From: Cellvibrionaceae bacterium
GTDB taxonomy: Bacteria; Pseudomonadota; Gammaproteobacteria; Pseudomonadales; Cellvibrionaceae
Length of the DNA stretch: 64,000 bases
Reading direction: 5' to 3'
Assembly (NCBI GenBank): GCA_021151825.1
Contig: JAGKWQ010000003.1
Span: forward strand, 496,001 to 560,000
The position numbers and the translations under genes were made by a program. The notes under the pieces are model-generated. The model searched no databases. It saw nothing but the letters and a program-made list of their open reading frames with translations, and had not been told where the DNA came from. Shown piece by piece: positions 36,375-45,245 of this stretch. Positions within the stretch are counted from its first letter, which is position 1. Each line of letters opens with the position of its first letter.

Positions 36375-38630
36375 TTATCTGCCTTGCACATCGAGTATCT
36401 GCGCCGGGATTCCCACCTTGACGGTTGCCTGCGGCTCAGTTGCCGACCTGGAGAGGATTATTTCATATTGGCCTTTGGCAATCTTCCAGGTTTTGGACTC
36501 GCTTTGATACATGGCCAACAAGCGGGGATCAACAACAACAGAAACTTGCGTTGATTCTCCCGGTTTTAAATCCACTTTTTGAAATGCCCCTAAACGCTTT
36601 GGAGCTTCCCATTTGGTATTGAGTGGAGCGATATATATTTGTGCTACTTCTTTACCTGCAACAGCACCAATATTTTTTACACGGAAGCTGATATTTAGTT
36701 GATCATTTTTAACGAACGCTTTTAAGTCACTGAATTCAAAATCCGTGTAAGACAACCCATAACCAAATGGAAATAATGGTATGTGTTTGTGGGCATCAAA
36801 CCATTTATATCCTACAGTAGCGCCTTCAGTGTAATTCACATCAAAACGCTGATCTTTCACTTCGGGATAACCATCCACTTTGGGGCGCGGTAGTTGCGCT
36901 TCTGCCGCGGGGAAAGTAATGGGTAAATGGCCGGATGGATTTACTTCACCCGTTAATACCCGTGCGATTGCTTCACCACCGTTAGTGCCTGGATACCAGG
37001 CCTCGATCACCGCACTCACATCATTTAACCACGGCATTAATATCGCACCGCCCGTTTGCAAAACGACGGCTGTTTTTTTATTCGCTTTAGCAACCGCAGC
37101 GATTAATGCATCTTGATTATCCGGTAGGGATAAATTTGCGACGTCAACTGATTCGGCAGTCCATTGGTTTGCAAATACCAAAACCAAATCACTTTCTGCT
37201 GCTAATTTTGCGGCAGTTTGCACATTGGCTCCTTCATCAAACGTGATGCGCGCATCAGGCAAACGTGCTTCCAATGCCTTCATGGGCGATGAAGGGTAAT
37301 ACACCATCGGACCTGGGAATATTTTCGGACCAAGACCAGAAACCGCCATTCCACCCAATGGGTAAACTTGCGATGAACCACCACCGGAAAGCACACCCAC
37401 ATTGGCATGGGAGCCGATGATGGCAATTTTTTTCACGCTTTTGGTGAGTGGCAATAGCTTGTCATTTTTCAACAACACGATGGCTTCTTCCGCATCTTTT
37501 TGCGTAACCAACCCGTGCTTTTTGAAATCAATGTTGTTGCTGCCTTTGGGAACAGGATTGTCGATCACACCTTTATCAAACAACGCAAAGAGTACACGCC
37601 CGGCCATATCATCAAAACGCTCTTGCGATACCCAGCCATTCGTTACCGCTTCTTTTAATGGTTCTTTAAAATAGGCAGAAACGTCGAAAGGAAAACCGGA
37701 TTGCTGATCCAAGCCATTATTTGCAGCGGGAACTGTAGAATGGGTTGCACCCCAATCAGACATGACCCAGCCTTTAAAGCCCCAATCTTTTTTCAATACT
37801 TCATTTAATAAATAATCGCTTTCACAACCGTACACGCCATACACACGGTTGTAAGAGCACATGACTGAGCCAGGATTGCCAATTTCGTAAGCAAATTGCA
37901 GCGCAAGTAAATCGGACATGCGCCCTGCGGCTTCATCGATATTTACATTTAAATTAAAGCGACCGGTTTCCTGGTCGTTGTACGCAAAATGTTTAAGTGT
38001 GGAAACAATATGATTGGATTGCACACCTTTAATTTGATGGCCCACCATTACACCGGCGAGATAAGGATCCTCTCCACCGTATTCAAAATTGCGGCCGTTG
38101 CGCGGTTCGCGCACTAAATTTACGCCACCGGCGAGTAGCACATTAAAACCGGACGTACGTGCTTCAGCACCGATCATGGCACCCCCGTCAAACCCTACTT
38201 GCGGATTCCAGGTTGCAGCGGTTGCCATACCCGATGGCAAAGCAGTACGCTCACGCACATTGGGGCCAGATTGGGAAGCTACACCAACACCGGCATCTGC
38301 TTGCCAAATATTGGGAATACCCAGACGGGGTACACCGTAAATAAAACCTGCCGACTGAGGATAAGATTCTTCTGGACGAGTAAAATTTTTCCAGGGCGCA
38401 TCAGTGCCAAAATAGCCCATCAATAAACCAAGCTTTTCATCTACAGTCATTTCTTTTAACACCAATTGTGTGCGCTCATGTGCGCTGAGTTTGGTGTTCA
38501 TCCAGGATTTACTCGCCAGTTCTTTTTGGCTGGGTGCCGCTTGTTGTTGAGTTTGCGCAGTTGCCATTAATGCCGGGGCAGCCAGTGCACAGCTCACCGC
38601 GATAATGCCGAGTTTTTTGGTAAAGGTCAT
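36375..38630 (-). CDS. Beta-glycosidase, GH3
   Basis: 751 residues from ATG 38630 (AAGGGG upstream), with a signal peptide ending MATAQ. The N-terminal barrel has the nucleophile Asp292 in VMSDWGATHS, KHFAYNDQE (KHF motif) and the RNGRNFEYGGEDPYL region; the second alpha/beta domain and a C-terminal fibronectin-III-like domain (about 640-740) complete the usual three-domain layout. Such enzymes release glucose, xylose or mannose-linked sugars from oligosaccharides; the exact specificity is not readable. It follows man26A on the same strand after about 210 bp and a terminator. Confidence 0.92.
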   Translation of the reverse strand: MTFTKKLGIIAVSCALAAPALMATAQTQQQAAPSQKELASKSWMNTKLSAHERTQLVLKEMTVDEKLGLLMGYFGTDAPWKNFTRPEESYPQSAGFIYGVPRLGIPNIWQADAGVGVASQSGPNVRERTALPSGMATAATWNPQVGFDGGAMIGAEARTSGFNVLLAGGVNLVREPRNGRNFEYGGEDPYLAGVMVGHQIKGVQSNHIVSTLKHFAYNDQETGRFNLNVNIDEAAGRMSDLLALQFAYEIGNPGSVMCSYNRVYGVYGCESDYLLNEVLKKDWGFKGWVMSDWGATHSTVPAANNGLDQQSGFPFDVSAYFKEPLKEAVTNGWVSQERFDDMAGRVLFALFDKGVIDNPVPKGSNNIDFKKHGLVTQKDAEEAIVLLKNDKLLPLTKSVKKIAIIGSHANVGVLSGGGSSQVYPLGGMAVSGLGPKIFPGPMVYYPSSPMKALEARLPDARITFDEGANVQTAAKLAAESDLVLVFANQWTAESVDVANLSLPDNQDALIAAVAKANKKTAVVLQTGGAILMPWLNDVSAVIEAWYPGTNGGEAIARVLTGEVNPSGHLPITFPAAEAQLPRPKVDGYPEVKDQRFDVNYTEGATVGYKWFDAHKHIPLFPFGYGLSYTDFEFSDLKAFVKNDQLNISFRVKNIGAVAGKEVAQIYIAPLNTKWEAPKRLGAFQKVDLKPGESTQVSVVVDPRLLAMYQSESKTWKIAKGQYEIILSRSATEPQATVKVGIPAQILDVQGR

Positions 38631-38796
38631 GTTGTGGAGCCCCTTGCGTTGTGTATTGAAGGCAATCATTGTTGTTATAAATTGAGCGTCGTTATGAGCC
38701 AGACAGATAAAAACAGTGCGTTAAAAAAACCGGACGATACTAACGTTTCAGATGTTGGGCCGCAGGAAATTAACCGACATTTACCTGCCTTGGATA

Positions 38797-38829
38797 TAAA
38801 AACGGCCCTTTTACAAGAGCCGTTTTTAT
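38797..38829 (-). terminator. Terminator of man26A
   Basis: AAAAACGGC / GCCGTTTTT around a 12-base loop, 15-45 bp beyond the man26A stop; T-runs on both strands. Confidence 0.75.
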
Positions 38830-38842
38830 TACTGAAAATAAT

Positions 38843-40120
38843 TTATTTAACCTCGGTCTCAATTGTATAAACACCGGAGATATCGCAATTAAACGCCGTG
38901 AGATCATCTTTATAAAAGACACGGAAATCGTCTAAAGTTCCGTTCTTGATGTTTTCTTCGCGATTGGATGGAACCCAGTAGTGAGGAACATTCTTTCCAT
39001 TCGGACCAGGAACACCTTGCGGAGCATTGCGCCAGGTAAGCAGGAATGCAATGTGGCGTGCATCATTATCTGCTTTTAATCCTGCAATCAATTTTTGATA
39101 CCACTGGTTATCGTATTTACCCGCTTCAATATCGGGAGCACGAATGCCAATTTCAGAAATCACCGGAATTTTGCCGCGCGCCTCTGCCACGCGTACAACC
39201 AACGCCGCATTGGCCACCACATTTTTAAACCAGTCAGCGTTATCTGCCACCGGGCCATAGGTATCAAACCCCAAAACATCAACCCAGGCATTACCGGGGT
39301 AACGTTCCAAATAATTAGCTTCGGTCACATCCCAAAAATTATTCGGTGAATAAGCGTAAAGAAAATTGTGTACGCCTTTTCTATCGCGCAAATATTCTAC
39401 GGTGTATTGATAAAGTCTTTTGTATTGCTCCGGTGTGGATTGTTTATCACCCCACCAAAACCAGCTGCCGGTATTCTCGTGAAGAATACGGAAAACAACT
39501 GGAATTAATTTACCCTGATCATCTTTTAAATTGTTGGCCCACTGCGCAAGTTGATCGAGATAACCTTTATAGACATCATTAAATTCGCCACCGGGCAAAG
39601 ACTCAACAACAGCAGGAGTTTGGTCCCACGCAGTACCAACCATCCCATCACCTTTTTTCTTATCGGTTTTGGGATTATCAAAATGCGAGCTCACGGTAAT
39701 GATGCCGCCACGAGCGTAGGCTTTTTTAATCTGCGCCACCACATCGCCTTCCTGTTTTGGCGTTACGATGCTCAGTGTGTCCCAACCATAAACTGCAGCA
39801 AAATCACCCACAGCATTGAAGGTATCGGATTGGGTGCCGTCAGTGGAAGTGATGGTCAAACCTTGCGTTGTATCATGTTGGTGACCAAACATGATCGCAC
39901 GCTTGCGCTGTTGTTGCATAAATGCAAACAGCGAGCGAGTTTCAGCAGTCGCTTTTTTATCAACAATATTAATTTCTATTGGCTCTACTTTTTTGCTCGC
40001 AGCAACAGCTGTTTTTGCAGGATTGGCCTGCGCCATCGAAACAGCAGAAAATGCTCCCAACGTTAAAGCTGAGCAGCACACCAGCGCCGATAACAATTTC
40101 GGTAATAAACTTTTCTTCAT
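38843..40120 (-). CDS. man26A: Endo-beta-1,4-mannanase, GH26 (Man26A)
   Basis: 425 residues with a signal peptide ending SMAQA. It hydrolyses mannan and manno-oligosaccharides. From memory the sequence is very close to C. japonicus Man26A throughout: SLFAFMQ, MFGHQHDTTQGLT, DFAAVYGWDTLSI and the acid/base Glu215 in LHENTGSWFWWG and nucleophile Glu323 in PVISEIGIR, corresponding to Glu212 and Glu320 there. The motif SSHFDNPKTD is also shared. A GH3 glycosidase follows on the same strand and may finish the breakdown of the products. Confidence 0.95.
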   Translation of the reverse strand: MKKSLLPKLLSALVCCSALTLGAFSAVSMAQANPAKTAVAASKKVEPIEINIVDKKATAETRSLFAFMQQQRKRAIMFGHQHDTTQGLTITSTDGTQSDTFNAVGDFAAVYGWDTLSIVTPKQEGDVVAQIKKAYARGGIITVSSHFDNPKTDKKKGDGMVGTAWDQTPAVVESLPGGEFNDVYKGYLDQLAQWANNLKDDQGKLIPVVFRILHENTGSWFWWGDKQSTPEQYKRLYQYTVEYLRDRKGVHNFLYAYSPNNFWDVTEANYLERYPGNAWVDVLGFDTYGPVADNADWFKNVVANAALVVRVAEARGKIPVISEIGIRAPDIEAGKYDNQWYQKLIAGLKADNDARHIAFLLTWRNAPQGVPGPNGKNVPHYWVPSNREENIKNGTLDDFRVFYKDDLTAFNCDISGVYTIETEVK

Positions 40121-40332
40121 TCTACCCTCGCGGATTTTTTTAGATTGTAAGGTAAAGAGTCCATTTCTTTTTATTGATATTGATTACCGCTGGTGCTGTG
40201 TTTTGATTGCAGGACAGGATTTATCCAACACGTGTTTTATATACTCACTAATTAGAGTGCCGATGATTAATGACTGTTTTTATGATTTTGCTTGCTCATA
40301 TGTTTACCAAACGATTCATGTGGCAATACACA

Positions 40333-40683
40333 CTATTTACTAAAATAGCGCACACGAATTCCCAGGTCGAACGACAATCGCAGTTCAGTCGCAGGCAATT
40401 CCGTCGGGAAAAAACACCCGGAAATATGTGCCTGGCAAAAACTCGCGCCTTCCAATTGGGTATTGCGAAAATCAACTCCGCGCAAATCTGCCCCACGAAA
40501 ATAAGCATCGCGTAAATCCAGACCACTGGCGTCCAGCTCGCGTAAATCCAGACCGCGAAAATCCCCGCCGCGTAGCATTCCATCTTTTATTTCGCCGCGC
40601 GCTTTACGTTGATTAAACTCGGCGACGCGCTCGGAACGCAATAAATCGTAATACGGGTTAGTGTGCACAATTGGTTTAGTCAT
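40333..40683 (-). CDS. Pentapeptide-repeat protein
   Basis: 116-residue cytoplasmic protein. Residues about 36-85 form consecutive A(D/N)LXX-like pentapeptides (GGDFRGLDLRELDASGLDLR, then AYFRGADLRGVDFRN and LEGASFCQA), expected to coil as a right-handed quadrilateral helix. About ten repeats, so shorter than the DNA-gyrase-protecting members. Function unknown. It lies between man26A (same strand) and uxaC (divergent). Confidence 0.85.
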   Translation of the reverse strand: MTKPIVHTNPYYDLLRSERVAEFNQRKARGEIKDGMLRGGDFRGLDLRELDASGLDLRDAYFRGADLRGVDFRNTQLEGASFCQAHISGCFFPTELPATELRLSFDLGIRVRYFSK

Positions 40684-41184
40684 GGAAGGCTCCGTCAGAT
40701 AGCAATAATCACTATAAAACCTGCTTTGACTATAGCTGATGAATCCGCTTTTGCTTAACCGGTTAAGGCGCGCCGGATATTATATTGTAAACGATTACAT
40801 TCGGGTTTAAGAAGTGTTATAGCCTTTTTAAATGACTATCCCAAACTGTTGGTATTTTGCCAGCCAACAGTTACACTGACGTCCAAGCTGCAACATAGCG
40901 GCACGCCCAATAGTTACGGTTTTCGTGTGGTCATCCATTGAGCCTTTTGGGCAGGCAATCCTCGGTCAAACTTATCTCTTCTGGTATTGGCAGCATGCTA
41001 GTACTCGATGGAATAACAACATTCAACCAGTCTCCCTTTCTAAAGGTTGCTCGTTTATTTTTCGGGCTAGGCTTTATTTATGGTTTGGGAAAGACGAGAC
41101 ATGCGTTGAGCGTAATACTTTCTTGCCATCGCACAGCCTCACGGGAAACGCTGTTGCTTCGGCATATCTTGAGGAATTGTGAGA
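40684..41184 (+). promoter_or_regulatory. 501-bp region upstream of uxaC with two palindromes
   Basis: CTTAACCGGTTAAG (40754-40767) is a perfect 14-bp palindrome, and TGTAAACGATTACA (40786-40799) has the TGTAA-N-CG-N-TTACA form of LacI-family operators. They lie 19 bp apart and could control the divergent pentapeptide gene or uxaC, although uxaC begins almost 390 bp away. The remainder shows no convincing gene; small open frames (for example 40938-41246) start at rare codons and overlap uxaC. Confidence 0.5.
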
Positions 41185-42600
41185 ATGAGCTTTATCCACG
41201 ACGACTTTTTGCTCGATACCGAACAGGCGAAAGTGCTGTTTCATGACTACGCCAAAAACATGCCGATCATTGATTACCACTGCCACCTGCTCCCCGAACA
41301 AGTAGGCCAGAATAAGCAATTCAGAAATCTCTACGAGGTCTGGCTAGCCGGTGATCATTACAAGTGGCGTGCTATGCGCTCCAACGGTGTTGATGAGCGC
41401 TACTGTACTGGCGACGCCAGCGATTGGGAAAAATTTGAAAAATGGTGTGAGACAGTCCCTTACACCCTGCGCAATCCGCTTTACCATTGGACTCACCTCG
41501 AACTGCGCAAACCCTTCGGCATTACTGATCGCCTGCTCGATAGTAGCAACGCGAAACGCACTTGGGATCAATGTAATGAATTGCTGGCTACACCGGAGTT
41601 CAGTGCGCGCGGTTTAATGCAACAAGCCAATGTGAAACTGGTGTGCACCACTGATGATCCAATTCACGATCTGGAACATCACAAAACAGCTGCGGCTGAT
41701 AAATCCTTTAAATCTGCCATGCTTCCCACCTGGCGCCCTGATCGCGCAATGGCGGTAGAAAGCGAAGCGGCGTACAACAAATATCTGGATCGCCTCGCGA
41801 TCGCTGCCGATGTGAACATCAATACCTTTGATGATTTAATTCGCGCGCTGGATATTCGCCACGATTATTTCCATGCAAATGGCTGCCGTTTATCGGATCA
41901 CGGCTTGGAAACCGTTTACGCGGCGGATTATACCGAGGAAGAAATCAAAACGATTTTCCTCAAAATCCGTAACCATAAAGAATTGGATGCGATTGAAATT
42001 GAAAAATTCCAATCCGCCATGATGGTGCAATTTGCATTACAGGATCACGCGAAAGGTTGGGTACAACAATTTCATATTGGTGCGATTCGCAATAACAACC
42101 CACGCTTGTTCCGTAGCTTAGGTGCAGATACCGGTTTTGATTCGATTGGCGACCACAATTATGCGAAACCGCTGGCGAAGTTTTTGGGCCGTCTGGACGA
42201 TCAAAACAAATTAGCCAAAACAATTATTTACAACTTAAACCCGCGTGACAACGAAGTCATTGGCACAATGATTGGTAACTTCCAGGACGGTTCAGTCGCT
42301 GGCAAGATCCAGTTTGGTAGCGGCTGGTGGTTCCTCGATCAAATGGAAGGCATGACTCGTCAGATCGAAGCATTAAGCCAATTGGGCTTATTGAGTCGCT
42401 TCGTGGGTATGTTGACTGATAGCCGTAGCTTCCTGAGCTATTCGCGCCACGAATATTTCCGTCGGATTCTGTGCGGAATTTTAGGCCGCGATATGGCAAA
42501 AGGTTTAGTGCCGAATGACACCAAAATGGTGGGCAAAATGATTCAGGATATTAGCTTCAACAATGCGAAAAATTATTTCCCGTTTGTAGTGCCTGAATAA
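41185..42600 (+). CDS. uxaC: Glucuronate isomerase UxaC
   Basis: 471-residue enzyme that converts D-glucuronate to D-fructuronate (and galacturonate to tagaturonate), the first intracellular step of hexuronate use. Family motifs: DYHCHLLPEQ near the N-terminus (metal-binding His pair), CTTDDP near residue 153, DHNY and the C-terminal MLTDSRSFLSYSRHEYFRR. Length equals the family norm. I use the ATG at 41185 because GAGGAA lies eight bases upstream; GTG 41179 is too close to it. With GH67 elsewhere in the window it completes release and first use of xylan glucuronate. No uxuA/uxuB or kdgK seen. Confidence 0.95.
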   Translation: MSFIHDDFLLDTEQAKVLFHDYAKNMPIIDYHCHLLPEQVGQNKQFRNLYEVWLAGDHYKWRAMRSNGVDERYCTGDASDWEKFEKWCETVPYTLRNPLYHWTHLELRKPFGITDRLLDSSNAKRTWDQCNELLATPEFSARGLMQQANVKLVCTTDDPIHDLEHHKTAAADKSFKSAMLPTWRPDRAMAVESEAAYNKYLDRLAIAADVNINTFDDLIRALDIRHDYFHANGCRLSDHGLETVYAADYTEEEIKTIFLKIRNHKELDAIEIEKFQSAMMVQFALQDHAKGWVQQFHIGAIRNNNPRLFRSLGADTGFDSIGDHNYAKPLAKFLGRLDDQNKLAKTIIYNLNPRDNEVIGTMIGNFQDGSVAGKIQFGSGWWFLDQMEGMTRQIEALSQLGLLSRFVGMLTDSRSFLSYSRHEYFRRILCGILGRDMAKGLVPNDTKMVGKMIQDISFNNAKNYFPFVVPE

Positions 42601-42638
42601 GTTCGACCTTATATTTCGCAGTACAATGTTTGCAGTAC

Positions 42639-42672
42639 AATAAAGCCCGGCTCAACGGGCTTTATTATTTTT
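42639..42672 (+). terminator. Terminator of uxaC
   Basis: AATAAAGCCCG, GCTCAA, CGGGCTTTATTATTTTT, about 40 bp after the stop. Confidence 0.85.
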
Positions 42673-42726
42673 TGTATTCCTGATTTATCAGTTTTTTACG
42701 CGCAGGTTTCACGCGCGAGGTCAGAC

Positions 42727-43683
42727 GTGCTCACTAACGCCCTTCATACCTTTTTCTTCGCCTTCCAAATTACTGCCCCGGTTTTCGTGATGTTGTTTCT
42801 TGGGCTTTGGCTCAAAAGCCGCAACATGATTAACGATGGTTTTATCAAAACCTCTTCACAATTGGTGTATAGCTTGGGGTTGCCAGTGATGTTATTTATC
42901 ACGTGTGCAACAGCTGATACATCACATGCTACCGACTGGAATTTATTAATTGCGTTTGCAGCAATGACGGGGCTGGTATTTATCGGCAGTTTCGTTACCG
43001 CACACTGGCATTGCAGTGATAAACGCGATGAAGGTGTTTTTATTCAAGGCGCATTTCGCGGCAACCTGGTAATTCTGGGGCTCGCGTTTTGCGCAAATGC
43101 GTATGGAGAAAAAGGACTTGCATTAGCGTCATTGCCAGTCGCCATGACAGTTGTTGTGTATAACGTGTTATCGGTTTATATATTGAATCGCAGCTTGCAT
43201 CACGGTGGCGCTTCGTTAAAACCTACGCTGGTGGGTATCGCCAAAAACCCACTGATTATCGCTATTGCATTAGGCTTTCTGGTAAATGCCTGCAAGCTCA
43301 CATTACCGGGTGTAGTATTGGATAGCGGAAAGTATCTCAGTCAAATGGTGTTACCGCTGGCACTGATTTGCATCGGCGGCTCACTGGGAGCAACATGGCT
43401 GACGCAAATCGATTCAGCCACGTTAAGTGCGTGTGTGTGGAAATTATTTCTTTCGCCATTAATTGCCTGCGCAATTGCAATTGCATTAGGATTGCGCGGT
43501 GATGCATTGGCGATTTTATTTTTGTTGGCAGCATCGCCCAGCGCGACAATTAGTTTTACCATGGTGCAAGCCATGAATGGCAACGCACCACTCGCAGCAA
43601 GAATTGTTGCGCATTCAACGATATGGTCACTATTCAGCGTAACTATTGGATTGTGGCTATTGGAGTTGATGCAATTGAGTTAG
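42727..43683 (+). CDS. AEC family transporter (auxin efflux carrier-type)
   Basis: 318-residue inner-membrane protein with ten predicted helices. The start GTG follows GAGGT at good spacing. Characteristic features are the GLWLKSRNMINDGF loop after helix 1, the conserved Pro in LGLPVMLF, and the second half beginning LKPTLVGIAKNPLIIAI. Bacterial members export or import organic acids such as malate; the substrate here is unknown. It follows uxaC with a terminator between them, so it probably has its own promoter. Confidence 0.85.
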   Translation: MLTNALHTFFFAFQITAPVFVMLFLGLWLKSRNMINDGFIKTSSQLVYSLGLPVMLFITCATADTSHATDWNLLIAFAAMTGLVFIGSFVTAHWHCSDKRDEGVFIQGAFRGNLVILGLAFCANAYGEKGLALASLPVAMTVVVYNVLSVYILNRSLHHGGASLKPTLVGIAKNPLIIAIALGFLVNACKLTLPGVVLDSGKYLSQMVLPLALICIGGSLGATWLTQIDSATLSACVWKLFLSPLIACAIAIALGLRGDALAILFLLAASPSATISFTMVQAMNGNAPLAARIVAHSTIWSLFSVTIGLWLLELMQLS

Positions 43684-43704
43684 CAGAAAAATCCGAACAG
43701 AAAA

Positions 43705-44202
43705 TCACACTAATTTTTTCTGCCAGAATAGCGCCTGCCCTGCTTCCGGTTTTAATTCATACCCCGCAAAACCAAACTTTAAATAAGCACACGTTGCAGT
43801 TTCATTACCGCTTAATACTTCCAATGTTAATTTGCAGCAACCACGCTCACGTGCAATCAATTCCAACGCAGTTAATAATTTTTGACTAAGCTGCAAGCCG
43901 CGAAATTCGCTCACCACAACAATATCGTGAATATTCAATAATGGTTTTGCGGCAAAGGTTGAGAAACCTTCAAACGCATTTAATAATCCGGCGGGATTTC
44001 CATTCACATAAGCCAATAACGACAAAGCAAAGCTACGCTTAGCCAATTCCGCAACCAGCGTATTTTGTACTTGCTCCGTCAGTGCTACACCGCCGCCCAT
44101 AGGATCCATTGCATAAGCATTTAACAGATACACAAGATCTTGTGCATGCTGCGGATTTGTATAATCCGCCTGCAGGATTTCAATTGACTGTTCTTCCGTC
44201 AT
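43705..44202 (-). CDS. GNAT family N-acetyltransferase
   Basis: 165 residues from ATG 44202, with GGGTGA six bases upstream. Acetyl-CoA-binding region: IHDIVVVSEFRGLQLSQKLLTALELIARERGCCKLTLEV, in outline a typical V-x-x-x-x-R-G-x-x-x-x-L motif A. Substrate unknown. It begins about 16 bp after the SMP-30 gene and may be co-transcribed with it. An upstream start at 44247 would overlap that gene. Confidence 0.85.
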   Translation of the reverse strand: MTEEQSIEILQADYTNPQHAQDLVYLLNAYAMDPMGGGVALTEQVQNTLVAELAKRSFALSLLAYVNGNPAGLLNAFEGFSTFAAKPLLNIHDIVVVSEFRGLQLSQKLLTALELIARERGCCKLTLEVLSGNETATCAYLKFGFAGYELKPEAGQALFWQKKLV

Positions 44203-44218
44203 AACTATCACCCACTGA

Positions 44219-45100
44219 TTAACCGAAACGAGACTCTTCCAATCCACAAATATCCGTTTGGAAAATAAATAAATTGCCAGCTTGCGGTTGTTGCTGCAAA
44301 GCAGCTTCGCTTAAACCAATTCGTGCACTGGTTACAGCAAGCAAATTTAATTGTTCACCACCAAATGCAACGCAAGTTGCTTGCGAAACCGGCATTTCCA
44401 ATACAAAGTCTTTGCTACCATCAGGCGCGTATCGCACAACACGATTGCCACCCCATTGCGCATTCCATATATAGCCTTGCGCATCCACGCAGGCACCATC
44501 AGGTTCAATGCCGGGTTCAGTTTGCGCAAAGAGTTGGCGATTTGAAATTGTTCCGGTTGCCGCATCAAAATCATAAACATTGATAGTATGTGTCGGTGAA
44601 TCCGCGTGATACAACTTGCGCGAATCAGGACTCCAGCAAAGCGCGTTGGAAATATGTAAACCGGTGAGATGTTGATTGACTGTTCCATCAACATTCAATG
44701 AATAAAGTGATGCACATTGATCCGGGGTATTTTTTTGCTCGCGGATGGTACCCATCCAGAAACGCCCCTGGCGATCGCAACGGCCATCGTTGGAGCGATT
44801 GCCGATTAAATGCGCTTCCGGTTTTGCAATCCATTCCAGTGCACCAGTTTCCGGTGCAAACCAGGCAAAACCGGATGCAAATGCGGCAAGCAAACGCGAA
44901 TCATTTTTTGCAAATGCAAAACAACCAAGCTTTTCCGGTAAATCCCAATGCGTAAATTTTTTAGTTGCCAGATGATAACGATAGAGTTTTGCTGAAAGAA
45001 TATCTGTCCACCAGAAACAACCGTCCTGATGATTCCACTGTATACCCTCGCCTAATAAATTTTCGCAGGGCACTGTATCAATGAGCGTATAGGTAGCCAT
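44219..45100 (-). CDS. SMP-30/gluconolactonase-like sugar lactonase
   Basis: 293-residue six-bladed beta-propeller of the SMP-30/gluconolactonase/LRE family, which hydrolyses sugar lactones to aldonic acids with a divalent metal. Metal ligands expected in the family are visible: Glu18 (LLGEGIQW), an Asn in NALCWSPD and Asp in EPDGACVD, with NDGRCDRQGRFW as a further family motif. Together with the SDR dehydrogenase and the sodium symporter this suggests oxidation of a free sugar (for example a pentose) via its lactone. The gene has its own space of about 145 bp upstream, containing the symporter terminator, so it may have its own promoter. Confidence 0.88.
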   Translation of the reverse strand: MATYTLIDTVPCENLLGEGIQWNHQDGCFWWTDILSAKLYRYHLATKKFTHWDLPEKLGCFAFAKNDSRLLAAFASGFAWFAPETGALEWIAKPEAHLIGNRSNDGRCDRQGRFWMGTIREQKNTPDQCASLYSLNVDGTVNQHLTGLHISNALCWSPDSRKLYHADSPTHTINVYDFDAATGTISNRQLFAQTEPGIEPDGACVDAQGYIWNAQWGGNRVVRYAPDGSKDFVLEMPVSQATCVAFGGEQLNLLAVTSARIGLSEAALQQQPQAGNLFIFQTDICGLEESRFG

Positions 45101-45187
45101 AATTATTATCTAGATGTCGTTGCGTTTTCTTTTATCTGTAAACAGCTATTTTAAAAATTAACTGTAAAGCAGTTTTGCAATCCCGCA

Positions 45188-45220
45188 AATAAAAAAACGC
45201 CCCAACAGGGGCGTTTTTTT
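45188..45220 (-). terminator. Terminator of the symporter gene
   Basis: AAAAAAACGCCCC, AACA, GGGGCGTTTTTTT; symmetric, about 25 bp after the stop. It separates the symporter from the lactonase gene. Confidence 0.88.
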
Positions 45221-45245
45221 AACCAGTCCCGTTAGGTCGCGAAGC

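Noticed and set aside
38634..38870. Small plus-strand frame (MSQTDKNSALKK...) between GH3 and man26A
   Set aside because: It reads through the man26A terminator into the man26A 3' end and has no clear ribosome binding site; its composition is plausible only at the start.
40938..41246. Plus-strand frame of about 100 codons upstream of and into uxaC
   Set aside because: It begins at TTG, overlaps uxaC out of frame, and shows no homology I recognise.
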